From assembly GCF_000374165.1 (NCBI RefSeq), contig NZ_KB893772.1, forward strand, positions 1 to 64,000: a DNA stretch of 64,000 nucleotides, written 5' to 3'. The translations under genes and the position numbers were made by a program. Under the pieces are notes generated by a model, which worked only from the letters and a program-made list of their open reading frames with translations, did not search any database and was not told the DNA's origin. Numbering within the stretch: the stretch's first letter is position 1; each line of letters opens with the position of its first letter. Source of the stretch: Parafrankia elaeagni (GTDB lineage Bacteria > Actinomycetota > Actinomycetes > Frankiales > Frankiaceae). Positions 54,055 to 61,491 of this stretch are shown here, in pieces.

Positions 54055-54612
54055 ATGAGGGCGTTGCCCACCCCCGAGGGTGCTGCGGCCGCCCTGGCCG
54101 GGGCGGAGACCTCGCGGGCGCAGTTGGCCGGCGGCCTCGGGCTGCCGTCCTTCTTCTACGGCTCGATCGGTGTCACCGTGGCTACCCAGATCGCCGCGGC
54201 CGCCGTCGAGGTCGCCTTCGACACAGGCTGGACCCGACTGCTGGCGATCGCCGGAGCCGCCGCGTTCGCCTTGGCGGCGGGCATCCAGCTGTTCCGGTTC
54301 CGGCGGCTCAACGGGGTGCGGATCGCGGGGCTCACGAGCCGGGTCGTGCTCGGAACGGGGCGGGCCGCGGCGACCTCGTACGCGTTGGCTCTGAGCGCCG
54401 CGTTCTGGGCCGCCCTCGCCGGCCTGTGGTGGCTGGTGGCTGTCTGCGCGTGTGCTGGGGGGCTGGCCTACACGTTGAGCGGCCGACGTTGGCTGCGCCA
54501 CTACCGAGGAGACCCGGCGACGCACGCTCGTGCCGAGTCGGCCGGGTGGCTGGTGGTCATCTCGGCGCTTGCGCTGGCCGTGCTGGCGCTGCTGGTGCTG
54601 GTCGGCCGCTGA
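54055..54612 (+). CDS. four-helix membrane protein of unknown function
   Basis: 185-residue protein with four predicted membrane helices (around residues 30-50, 60-80, 105-140, 160-183) and a short cytoplasmic loop WLRHYRGDP. No family recognised with certainty. ATG 54055 follows copy B of the repeat and GATC; there is no ribosome site. The next gene starts on its stop codon (TGATG), so membrane protein and regulator are translated together, a common small operon form in actinobacteria. Confidence 0.7.
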   Translation: MRALPTPEGAAAALAGAETSRAQLAGGLGLPSFFYGSIGVTVATQIAAAAVEVAFDTGWTRLLAIAGAAAFALAAGIQLFRFRRLNGVRIAGLTSRVVLGTGRAAATSYALALSAAFWAALAGLWWLVAVCACAGGLAYTLSGRRWLRHYRGDPATHARAESAGWLVVISALALAVLALLVLVGR

Positions 54613-55172
54613 TGCCCGAGCTGGACGCCAACCTGCACGCACCGGCCCGGCTGAGGCTGATGACCATGCTGACCGCGGTGTCCGAAGCAGAGTTCTCGAC
54701 CCTTCGCGACAGCCTCGAGGTCAGTGACTCGGTGCTTTCCAAACGCGTGGGCGCCCTCGCGTCGCTCGGCTATGTCACGAGCCGCAAAGGAGTTCACGGC
54801 GGCCGCCGGACCACGTGGATCTCGCTGACAGCGCCGGGCCGGGCCGCCCTGGGTGCCCACGTCGCCGCGCTGCGAGAGGTCATCGCCGGGGAGCACGCCG
54901 ATCCGGATCGCCGCACTGATGTTCGTCCCCGCGCTGATCTTCAGGACGGGGCGGATCCGCTGCGGAACCGGCTACGTGAGCTGCGGGCCGCGCGGCGCTG
55001 GAGCCAGGCGGACCTGGCCGACCGCCTCGACGTGTCCCGGCAGATGGTCGACGCCATCGAGGCGGGCCGCTTCGACCCGAGCCTGTCCCTGGCGTTCAGG
55101 ATCGCCGCCGTGTTCGGGGGCCGGATCGAGGACCTGTTCTTCCTCCCCCAGGCCACCGGCCCCGAGGCCTGA
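54612..55172 (+). CDS. fused winged-helix plus XRE two-HTH regulator
   Basis: 186-residue protein. Residues 1-90 are a HTH_34/PadR-like winged helix (LHAPARLRLMTMLTAVSEAEF ... LSKRVGALASLGYV ... GRRTTWISLTAPGRAAL); residues about 125-180 are a short YozG-like XRE HTH (LRELRAARRWSQADLADRLDVSRQMVDAIEAG). In other genomes the two domains are usually separate small proteins. The joining segment (EHADPDRRTDVRP) lies over DNA whose other frame reads hydrophobic IRIAALMFVPALIF, so an intervening membrane-protein gene may have been deleted. ATG 54612 overlaps the previous stop. Confidence 0.75.
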   Translation: MPELDANLHAPARLRLMTMLTAVSEAEFSTLRDSLEVSDSVLSKRVGALASLGYVTSRKGVHGGRRTTWISLTAPGRAALGAHVAALREVIAGEHADPDRRTDVRPRADLQDGADPLRNRLRELRAARRWSQADLADRLDVSRQMVDAIEAGRFDPSLSLAFRIAAVFGGRIEDLFFLPQATGPEA

Positions 55173-55286
55173 TCGTCCGGGCGGCCCGGCTGCCCCACTG
55201 CTGCTCTGCACCCTCCGCCGGCCCGCGGCGCGCCGGGCCCGCTGCCCGAGGCGGCTGACCGCTGGCTGCGGCGGATTGAGGAACGT

Positions 55287-55292
55287 TAGGGT
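55287..55292 (+). promoter_or_regulatory. -10 hexamer for leaderless isomerase-like gene
   Basis: TAGGGT, 6 nt before GTG 55299; no ribosome site. Confidence 0.45.
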
Positions 55293-55298
55293 CCGGCT

Positions 55299-56039
55299 GT
55301 GGACTATGTCGCTGGCCTGCTGGCGCAGAACCGGCTCCTCACCGAACTGCTCGGCGAGGCCGATCTGTCAAGGCCTGTCCCGACCTGCCCGGGCTGGGAT
55401 CTGACCCAGCTCGTACGCCACGTCGGGGGCACTGACCGATGGGCGGCCGTGATGATCCGGACCCGGGCCACCGCGGTCCTCGACCCGCGCACGATCGAGG
55501 GCGGCAGGCCGCCGGCGGACCGCGGCGGCGCGCTCGCCTGGCTTCGGGAGAGCCCGCGGCTGCTGCTGGAAGCCGTCGCCGTCGATCCGGACGTGCCGGT
55601 ATGGACGTTCACCGGCCCGCGGCCGGCGCGCTGGTGGGTCCGGCGGCGGATGCACGAGGCGATGATCCACCGCGTGGACGCCGCGCTCGCGCTGGGCGTC
55701 GAGTACCCGCTTGAGGCCGCGTTCGCCGCTGACGGGATCTCGGAGTGGCTCGGCCTGCTCGTCGGGCGGCCCGGCACCGCGATTCTTCCGGACGGGGCCA
55801 CTGTCCACCTGCACGCCACCGACGAGGGTCTCGGCCTCGAAGGGGAGTGGGCGATCCGCGGCGGCGTGGACGGGATCGATTGGGAGCACGCTCATGAGAA
55901 GGGCGATGTAGCGGTGCGCGGCGAAGCCGCCGACCTGCTGCTCGCGCTGCTGCGCCGGATCCCCGGCGATGACAGCCGGCTGGAGGTCCTCGGCGAGCAG
56001 GCGCACTGGACACACTGGCTCGCGAACACCAGCTTCTGA
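55299..56039 (+). CDS. maleylpyruvate isomerase family, mycothiol-dependent-type protein
   Basis: 246-residue DinB-like four-helix protein: PTCPGWDLTQLVRHVGGTDRWA (family hallmark), WWVRRRMHEAMIHRVDAALA (metal histidines) and a C-terminal MDMPI_C-like domain. True maleylpyruvate isomerase uses mycothiol in gentisate degradation, but most actinobacterial members act on unknown substrates. GTG 55299 gives VDYVAGLLAQN and fits a leaderless promoter. It ends 19 bp before an SDR fragment. Confidence 0.87.
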   Translation: MDYVAGLLAQNRLLTELLGEADLSRPVPTCPGWDLTQLVRHVGGTDRWAAVMIRTRATAVLDPRTIEGGRPPADRGGALAWLRESPRLLLEAVAVDPDVPVWTFTGPRPARWWVRRRMHEAMIHRVDAALALGVEYPLEAAFAADGISEWLGLLVGRPGTAILPDGATVHLHATDEGLGLEGEWAIRGGVDGIDWEHAHEKGDVAVRGEAADLLLALLRRIPGDDSRLEVLGEQAHWTHWLANTSF

Positions 56040-56058
56040 CCATCCGACAGGCGCGCTG

Positions 56059-56229
56059 ATGCACGGCACACCGGCTGGTCGGGCGGGCGAGCCGGCGGCG
56101 ATCGCCCCCGCGGCTGTCTACCTGGCCTCGGATGACGCCGCCTTCGTGCACGGCACGGCGGTCGACGTCGACGGTGGGCGCGCGAGCGTGGCGGTACTTG
56201 CGAATCACATCGCCTTTCAGGCGGCCTGA
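56059..56229 (+). pseudogene. C-terminal fragment of a short-chain dehydrogenase
   Basis: 57 codons reading GRAGEPAAIAPAAVYLASDD and AAFVHGTAVDVDGG, the typical last 40 residues of a classical SDR; cofactor and catalytic parts are missing. The real C-terminus (usually just after DVDGG) runs on into ASVAVLANHIAFQAA. It ends 27 bp before copy C of the dispersed element. Confidence 0.75.
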
Positions 56230-56256
56230 TCTGCATCTGCTGGCGAGTTATCCGGA

Positions 56257-56280
56257 CACAAGATAATCAACATTGTTGAC
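56257..56280 (+). repeat. dispersed operator-like element, copy C
   Basis: Same 24 bp as copy B except one base in the palindrome spacer (ATCAAC-ATT-GTTGAC). Followed after 19 bp by GATCATGA; the ATG at 56304 opens only 19 codons, as if the gene it once served has been lost. Confidence 0.75.
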
Positions 56281-56338
56281 CCTACGACTTGAGATTTTCG
56301 ATCATGAAACATCTGAATGATCTTGTCGGGTGGTCCCG

Positions 56339-56356
56339 ATCGCGGGAAACCGCGAT
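56339..56356. promoter_or_regulatory. palindrome at the -35 position of the leader transcript
   Basis: ATCGCGG-GAAA-CCGCGAT, perfect 7-bp arms, ending 22 bp before the TAGAGT -10 (56378-56383). Possible operator. Confidence 0.4.
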
Positions 56357-56377
56357 GCTCTGATGGATGAGGGCCGC

Positions 56378-56383
56378 TAGAGT
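56378..56383 (+). promoter_or_regulatory. -10 hexamer of the glycosyltransferase leader transcript
   Basis: TAGAGT, 7 nt before ATG 56391, implying a transcript beginning at a short ORF. Confidence 0.45.
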
Positions 56384-56390
56384 GGCCGGC

Positions 56391-56417
56391 ATGTACCTGC
56401 AGCAGATCTACGGCTGA
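56391..56417 (+). CDS. candidate 8-residue leader peptide
   Basis: ATG 56391 opens MYLQQIYG then TGA. It starts 7 nt after TAGAGT, so it would be the first thing translated on a leaderless mRNA, 141 nt ahead of the macrolide-type glycosyltransferase gene. Hairpins lie between. The layout is that of an attenuation leader; the peptide does not match the known Erm stalling motifs. Confidence 0.4.
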   Translation: MYLQQIYG

Positions 56418-56476
56418 CACGGTCGGGGCGATGTCCCCGGCTCCCTCCGCACGCCTTCGCGTGTCCCTACCCGCGC

Positions 56477-56505
56477 CGACAGCCGAGCTTCTCGGAGCTG
56501 TCGGC
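56477..56505 (+). promoter_or_regulatory. hairpin in the glycosyltransferase leader
   Basis: CCGACAG-CCGAG / CTCGG-AG-CTGTCGG around a CTT loop: 12 bp with a 2-nt bulge, 54 nt before the glycosyltransferase start. Neighbouring stretches (GCACGC / GCGTGTC) could form alternative stems. Confidence 0.45.
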
Positions 56506-56558
56506 ACGCTGGCGTGTCGTGTCCTTTGCCGTAGCTCTGATCCGAGGTGTGTGATCTT

Positions 56559-57734
56559 ATGTCCCGTCGTCGTGCCCATATCGCGATGGCCGGTATCCCT
56601 GCCGTGAGCCACGTCCTGCCCAGTCTTGAGATCATCCGTGAGCTGGTGGCTCGCGGTCATCGCGTGACCTACGCGAACGACCCGGCGGTGGGCGACCTGA
56701 TCGCCGGCACCGGCGCCGAGCTCGTCCCCTGTTCCTCCGTGCTGCCGGTCGCCGACAACGACTGGCCGGATGACCCGATCGCCGCGATGGGGTTGTTCCT
56801 CGACGATGCGATCCAGGCGCTTCCCCAGCTGCGTGCGGCCTACGATCGTGACCCGGCGGATCTGTACCTGTACGACATCGGTGCCTACGCCGCGCGGGCC
56901 CTCGCCGAGGCGCAGGGCCGACCGATTGTGCAGCTGTCCCCCACGATCGTCGCGTGGGACGGCTATGACCGGGATGTCGCGGCGCATCAGCGGCAGCTGC
57001 CGGGCGCGGACGACTACCGGGCGAGGTTCGCGCGGTGGCTCGCCGGGTGCGGGGCGTCCACGACCGAGGTGGACGCGTTCTCCGGGCATCCCACGCGGGC
57101 CCTTGCGTTGATCCCGCGGGCGATGCAGCCGCACGCCGACCAGGTCGACACCGGCCGGGTGACGTTCGTCGGGCCCTGTTTCGACCTGGCTTCGGAGGCG
57201 GGTGCGTGGGTTCGGCCGGCGGGCGCGGAGAAGGTGCTGCTGATCTCGCTGGGGTCGGCGTACACCCGGGCGCCGGAGTTCTACCGCCAGTGCCTGGCGG
57301 CGTTCGGTGACCTGCCTGGCTGGTCGGTGGTGTTGCAGATCGGCCGGTACACCGACCGGCGGGAGCTGGGTGTCATCCCGTCCTCTGTGGCGGTGCATTC
57401 CTGGGTGCCGCAGCGGGCGATCCTGGCGCAGGCGGATGCCTTCGTCACCCATGCCGGTATGGGTGGCTGCTGTGAGGGGCTGCTGGCGGGTGTTCCGATG
57501 ATCGCGGTGCCGCAGGCCGCCGACCAGTTCATGAACGCGGATCGGCTGGTGGAGCTGGGGGTGGCCCGCCGTGTCGACACGGCGCAGGCCACTGCCGACG
57601 TGCTGCGGGCGGCGCTGCGGGAGCTGGTCGGCGACGCGGAGGTCGCCCGCCGTTCGGCGCTGCTACGGGCCGAGGCGCAGGCCGAGGGCGGCACGCGGCG
57701 GGCCGCCGATCTACTCGAGGGGATGCTGGCCTGA
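56559..57734 (+). CDS. macrolide-type (MGT family) glycosyltransferase
   Basis: 391-residue GT-B enzyme. Features: N-terminal IAMAGIPAVSHVLPSLEIIRELVARGHRV with the acceptor-base His, and the C-terminal donor-binding VAVHSWVPQRAILAQADAFVTHAG then GMGGCCEGLLAGVPMIAVPQAADQFMNA. This matches OleD/MgtA-like enzymes that glucosylate and so inactivate macrolides, though flavonoid-type acceptors are also possible. ATG 56559 is preferred over GTG 56547. Upstream is a 329-bp leader with a short ORF and hairpins, consistent with inducible resistance. Confidence 0.88.
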   Translation: MSRRRAHIAMAGIPAVSHVLPSLEIIRELVARGHRVTYANDPAVGDLIAGTGAELVPCSSVLPVADNDWPDDPIAAMGLFLDDAIQALPQLRAAYDRDPADLYLYDIGAYAARALAEAQGRPIVQLSPTIVAWDGYDRDVAAHQRQLPGADDYRARFARWLAGCGASTTEVDAFSGHPTRALALIPRAMQPHADQVDTGRVTFVGPCFDLASEAGAWVRPAGAEKVLLISLGSAYTRAPEFYRQCLAAFGDLPGWSVVLQIGRYTDRRELGVIPSSVAVHSWVPQRAILAQADAFVTHAGMGGCCEGLLAGVPMIAVPQAADQFMNADRLVELGVARRVDTAQATADVLRAALRELVGDAEVARRSALLRAEAQAEGGTRRAADLLEGMLA

Positions 57735-58058
57735 GCGCCGAGTTTGTCCTCACCGTGCGCGCCGGTGCCGTTTCCGTCTGCTGATCGGCGGCTGCCGGCG
57801 CGGAGGGTGGGATGCGCGGGTTGGCTCGGCTGGTAGATGCTTTCGGTGTCGGCGACGCGGCCGGCCCCGCTGGTCGTGGTGGTGTGCGGACCGGTCCGGG
57901 CTGGGCTGTGGGATGTCTCCCCGGTGTCGGACGGTCGGATGACGCGATGCGGGGCTCGCCGGCCCGGTTGTGGGTGGGTCATGTCGAGGTCGCCTGCCGG
58001 GGTCCGCTCACCGGGGCCCGGGTTGCACGGGCGGCGTGAGTGGAAGGCGAAGGTGTTG
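57735..58058. other. intergenic before dienelactone hydrolase
   Basis: 324 bp. A 75-codon frame from ATG 57812 has a GGAGG-like site but mediocre codon bias and no recognisable domain. TAGATG at about 57833 is a possible -10. Nothing firm. Confidence 0.4.
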
Positions 58059-58817
58059 ATGATGGCGGTTTCCCGGCGTGATGTCGTGACGGCTGACGGG
58101 GTGTTGGACGTCTACCTGCAGGCTCCGGAGAATCCGGGGCCGGCGCCGGTCGTCATTCTGTTCCCGGATGCGTACGGCGTGCGGGACACGATTCTGGGGA
58201 TGGCGGAGCGGCTTTCCCGGTCGGGGTATCTGGTGGTGGTGCCGAACGTCTTCTACCGGTCGGGGCCGGCGACCACCGGGCCGCTTGAGATCAATTTCAG
58301 GGATCCGGCGCAGCGGGCGCGGCTGGGTGAGGTGGTGGGCCAGGCGCCGCCGGCCGCGGTGATGGCGGATCTCGGTGTGCTGCTGGATGCGTTGGCTGCC
58401 GAGCCGGGTGCGTTGCCGGGGCCGGTGGGGGCGATCGGGTACTGCATCGGTGGCCGGTTCGCGTTCACGGCGGCGACGGCGCTGCCGGAGCGGATCGCGG
58501 CGGCGGCGTCGATTCACGGTGGCGGGTTGGCGACGGATGATCCGTCCAGCCCGTATCTGCAGGCGGGGCAGATCCAGGGCGCTGTGTATGTCGCGGCGGC
58601 GCATGAGGACAGTCATCACACCGAGGCTGATCACGCGCGTCTGGTGGCCGCGTTGGACGAGGCGAAGGTGGATTACGAGGCGGAGGTTCTGCCGGCGATG
58701 CACGGTTTCGCGGTGCCGGATTTCCCGGTGTATGACGAGGCCGCCTCCCAGCGGCACTGGGACCGTGCGCTGGCGCTGTTCGCCCGCACGCTGCCGGCGC
58801 CCGCGTCGGCGGGCTGA
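58059..58817 (+). CDS. dienelactone hydrolase family protein
   Basis: 252-residue alpha/beta-hydrolase. The nucleophile elbow GYCIGGRFAF carries the cysteine characteristic of dienelactone hydrolases; VILFPDAYGVRD holds the oxyanion strand and LPAMHGFAVPD the catalytic His. These enzymes hydrolyse dienelactones in chlorocatechol routes, but many homologues act on other esters. ATG 58059 (or 58062) is used; the frame is open further up without support. Single gene. Confidence 0.88.
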   Translation: MMAVSRRDVVTADGVLDVYLQAPENPGPAPVVILFPDAYGVRDTILGMAERLSRSGYLVVVPNVFYRSGPATTGPLEINFRDPAQRARLGEVVGQAPPAAVMADLGVLLDALAAEPGALPGPVGAIGYCIGGRFAFTAATALPERIAAAASIHGGGLATDDPSSPYLQAGQIQGAVYVAAAHEDSHHTEADHARLVAALDEAKVDYEAEVLPAMHGFAVPDFPVYDEAASQRHWDRALALFARTLPAPASAG

Positions 58818-58911
58818 CCGCCTGGCCCTGGCTGTGCGCATCGCGGCTGGCTGGTGATCGCCGGGCTGGTGGTTCGGAGCCGGGGCAGCCCTGGCGGCTG
58901 CCCCGGGTGCC

Positions 58912-60228
58912 TCATTCGGGTGATGTGGTGGGCCGGGGCAGGAGGTGGGCGCGGGCGGCGCGCAGTTCGGCGGCGAGTTCGTCGGCCTGCCGTTCGGCGC
59001 GTTCCGCGCGGGTGCGGGCTTCGGCGCGGGCGTCCGCGAGGGCGGCGAGGCGTTCGGTGGCGGTCTGTTGTTCGGCGGCGAGGCGGGCGGCCGCTTCGCC
59101 GCGGACCTGTTCGAGCAGGTCGGTGGCGGCCGCGCGGTCGCGTTCGAGTTCGTCTGCGGCGGCGGCGCGGACCTGGGCGGTCTCGGCCTGGGCGGCGGCG
59201 GCGCGGCGGGTGAGTTCGTCGCGTTCGCGGCGGGCGTCGTCGCGGAGGCGGTCGCGGTCCGCGCGCAGGTGGTCGCGGTCGGCGCGTAGTTCGGCGATGG
59301 TCGCCGCGTCACGTTCGGTGGCCTGTTCGGCGGCTTGGAGGGCGGCGGCGAGCCGGTCGCGGTCGGCGGTGAGGGTGGCGCGTTCGCGGTCGGCGGCGGC
59401 GCGGATGCGGGTGGTTTCGGCGTCGGCGTCGGCGCGGGTGCGGTCGAGGTCGGCGGCGGCCCGGTCGCGGATGTCCTGGACGCGGGTTTCGGCGTCGGTG
59501 TGGGCGGCGGCGACGTCCGCGGCGGCCTGGGTGCGGGCGGTGTCGGCGGCGGCGGCGGCCTGGGCGTGGGCGGTCTGGCTGGCGGTGAGGCGCTGTTCGG
59601 CGTCGTCGAGGGCGGCGACGGCTTCGGCGGCGACAGCTTCGGCCTCGGTGCGGCTGGTGTGTTCGGCGCGGGCGGCCTGTTCGGCGCGGACGGCGCGGGC
59701 GACGGCTTCGGCGACGCGTTCGGCGGCGTCGGCTTCGGCGGCTTCGACCTGGGCTTCGGCGCGGGCGACGTCGCCGAGGCTGGCCATTTCGCGGGCGAAG
59801 GCGTCGAGGGAGCGGGTGAGGTCGGTGGTGAGGGTGCGGATCTGGCCGGCGAGTTCGTCGGCGCGCAGCCGGCCGGTGGCGTGGGACCGGTGGGTGGCGG
59901 GACGTCCGCTGGCCGGGTCGGGGCTGGTGGTGGGGGTGGTGTCGCGGCGGGCGAGGTCGCGGCGGCGGCGGTAGGCGGCGAGCCGGTTGTGGGTGGGGTC
60001 GTCGCAGTAGGCGGGGGGCCGGCCGGGCCGGTCGGTGGTGGCGGTGGGGCGTTCGCAGTCGGGGTAGGCGCACCTGGTGGCTGTTTCAGCCGCCTCCGCC
60101 GGTGCCTGGGTCGGTGCTGGTGCGGTGGGTGCGGTGGGTGCGGTCGGGTCGCCGGTCGCCTCCGGGCCGGTGGGGCCGGGTGGGGTGTCCTGTTCCAGGG
60201 TGGTGGCGGTGCCGTCGACCGAGCTCAT
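58912..60228 (-). CDS. long coiled-coil protein with N-terminal Cys/His motif
   Basis: 438-residue protein. The first 50 residues are Pro/Thr/Ala-rich. At about residues 52-85 is a zinc-finger-like motif CAYPDCERP ... PPAYCDDPTHNRLAAYRRRR (C-x4-C-x16-C-x4-H). The remaining 310 residues are an almost continuous Ala/Glu/Arg/Asp coiled coil (e.g. ERAERQADELAAELRAARAH), like KfrA-type or cytoskeletal proteins. No enzyme domain. Such DNA-binding coiled-coil proteins are found on actinobacterial plasmids and chromosomes; a role in segregation or nucleoid structure is a guess. TAGAAC lies 6 nt before ATG 60228. Confidence 0.75.
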   Translation of the reverse strand: MSSVDGTATTLEQDTPPGPTGPEATGDPTAPTAPTAPAPTQAPAEAAETATRCAYPDCERPTATTDRPGRPPAYCDDPTHNRLAAYRRRRDLARRDTTPTTSPDPASGRPATHRSHATGRLRADELAGQIRTLTTDLTRSLDAFAREMASLGDVARAEAQVEAAEADAAERVAEAVARAVRAEQAARAEHTSRTEAEAVAAEAVAALDDAEQRLTASQTAHAQAAAAADTARTQAAADVAAAHTDAETRVQDIRDRAAADLDRTRADADAETTRIRAAADRERATLTADRDRLAAALQAAEQATERDAATIAELRADRDHLRADRDRLRDDARRERDELTRRAAAAQAETAQVRAAAADELERDRAAATDLLEQVRGEAAARLAAEQQTATERLAALADARAEARTRAERAERQADELAAELRAARAHLLPRPTTSPE

Positions 60229-60424
60229 GCTCTCGTTCTACCGGATGGGGTGGGTGGGTGATCCTGCGCGCCGCGCGTGGTGCGCAGGCGGGTTCGTCAT
60301 CCTGCGGCCGGTTCGTGTCTGTTCTGGCGGGAGGGGCGGGCGTGAGGCGGGCCTGGGTGTTCGGGTGGGTGTTCGGGGTGGGGTGGCGGTGGGTGGTCGT
60401 CGGGTGCCGGGGATCCTGGGTGTC

Positions 60425-61192
60425 ATGGTGGATGGTGCGCTGACCGGCGCGATGAGTGAGACGGCCGAGATGGACGAGGTGGCGTGGGAGCGGTGGTACG
60501 CGTCGCGGGAGGGGATGTGGAGCGGGCGTCCGAACAGTCAACTGGTGGTGGAGGCGGGTGGGTTGGCGCCGGGGCGGGCGTTGGACGTGGGATGCGGTGA
60601 GGGGGCGGACGCGCTGTGGCTGGCGGAGCGCGGCTGGCAGGTGCTGGCGGTGGATTTCTCGGCGTCGGCGTTGCGGCGGGGCAAGGCGCAGGCAGTGACT
60701 CTGGGTCGTGAGGTGGCGGCGCGGGTGATGTGGATGCGCGCGGATGCGATGACCTGGGCGGGTCTGAACGCCCCGCCCGAGCCCAGCCCTACCCCGGCGT
60801 CGAATCCCGGTGCGGGTGCGGGTGCGGGTGCGGGGTCCGGTGGTCGTGCGGCGGGGCGGCTGTCACGGTTCGAGACTCGGTTCGATCTGGTGTCGGCGCA
60901 GTTCCTGCACGTGGCGGCACAGCGGCGCCCGGCGATGCTGGCGCGGTTGTGCGGGGTGGTGGCGCCGGGCGGGTCGCTGCTGGTGGTGGGGCACGATCCG
61001 GCTGATCTGGCGCTGGGGATTCCGCGTCCGGAGGCCGGGATGTTGTGTGAGGCGCGGGAGCTGGCCGGGTTGTTGGATCCGGCGGTGTGGGAGGTGCTGG
61101 TGGCGCAGTCCCGGCCGCGGACGGTCACGGGGCCTGGCGGGGAGATCGTGGTGCGGGACGCTGTGCTGCACGCGCGCCGGCGGACGTCCTGA
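60425..61192 (+). CDS. class I SAM-dependent methyltransferase
   Basis: 255-residue protein with motif I ALDVGCGEGADALWLAERGW, acidic VLAVDFSASAL and RMWxRAD-like motif II (MWMRADAMTW). The N-terminus WERWYASREGMWSGRPN is typical of Methyltransf_25/TehB-like small-molecule methyltransferases, some of which also handle tellurite or thiols. A Gly/Ala/Pro insert of about 35 residues (around 120-155) interrupts the core. ATG 60425 is used; ATG 60452 is an alternative giving MSETAEMDE. Function unknown. Confidence 0.83.
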   Translation: MVDGALTGAMSETAEMDEVAWERWYASREGMWSGRPNSQLVVEAGGLAPGRALDVGCGEGADALWLAERGWQVLAVDFSASALRRGKAQAVTLGREVAARVMWMRADAMTWAGLNAPPEPSPTPASNPGAGAGAGAGSGGRAAGRLSRFETRFDLVSAQFLHVAAQRRPAMLARLCGVVAPGGSLLVVGHDPADLALGIPRPEAGMLCEARELAGLLDPAVWEVLVAQSRPRTVTGPGGEIVVRDAVLHARRRTS

Positions 61193-61229
61193 CGGGCGCC
61201 CGGGCGCAGGGCGGCTTATCCGCGGGCGG

Positions 61230-61295
61230 TGGCGGGTGCTGTTCGACCCTGCGGGTCATCCGTTCTGCCTGACGACGGTGGCTCCGCCGGAGTAG
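61230..61295 (+). pseudogene. C-terminal remnant of a VOC (glyoxalase-like) protein
   Basis: One frame reads WRVLFDPAGHPFCLTTVAPPE then TAG 61295, the standard final strand of Glyoxalase_6-like VOC proteins (DPxGHPFCL). The rest of the gene is absent. Inside the 299-bp gap 61193-61491, which otherwise shows nothing. Confidence 0.5.
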
Positions 61296-61491
61296 CCGGC
61301 CCGCACCCGTTCGAAAGCCCGGCCCCGCTATGGGCGCACCGGTGGGCGGGTGCTGCGGGTGTTCGCCGTGTGTTCGCCGACTCCCACCTGCATTGATGGG
61401 TCTGGTGGGGTCAGGGTGGCGGTACGTCGCGGTGGGCCGGGGGTGGCCGGTGGCCGTCCGGGGTCGGTCTGCGGTGGGAGGGGTGATCGGT

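Noticed and set aside
54007-56280. Transposon or insertion sequence bounded by the repeated element
   Set aside because: No transposase or integrase, no terminal inverted repeats, no target duplication seen; the copies are direct and palindromic inside, more like operators.
57812-58039. 75-codon frame before the dienelactone hydrolase gene
   Set aside because: A GGAGG-like site is present but third-position GC is mediocre and no domain is visible; kept only as a note in the gap entry.
59335-60261. 308-residue Gly-rich + strand frame resembling a PE_PGRS-like protein
   Set aside because: It is the reverse complement of the Ala/Glu/Arg coiled-coil gene, which has the better start and composition; Gly-richness arises from reading its Ala codons backwards.
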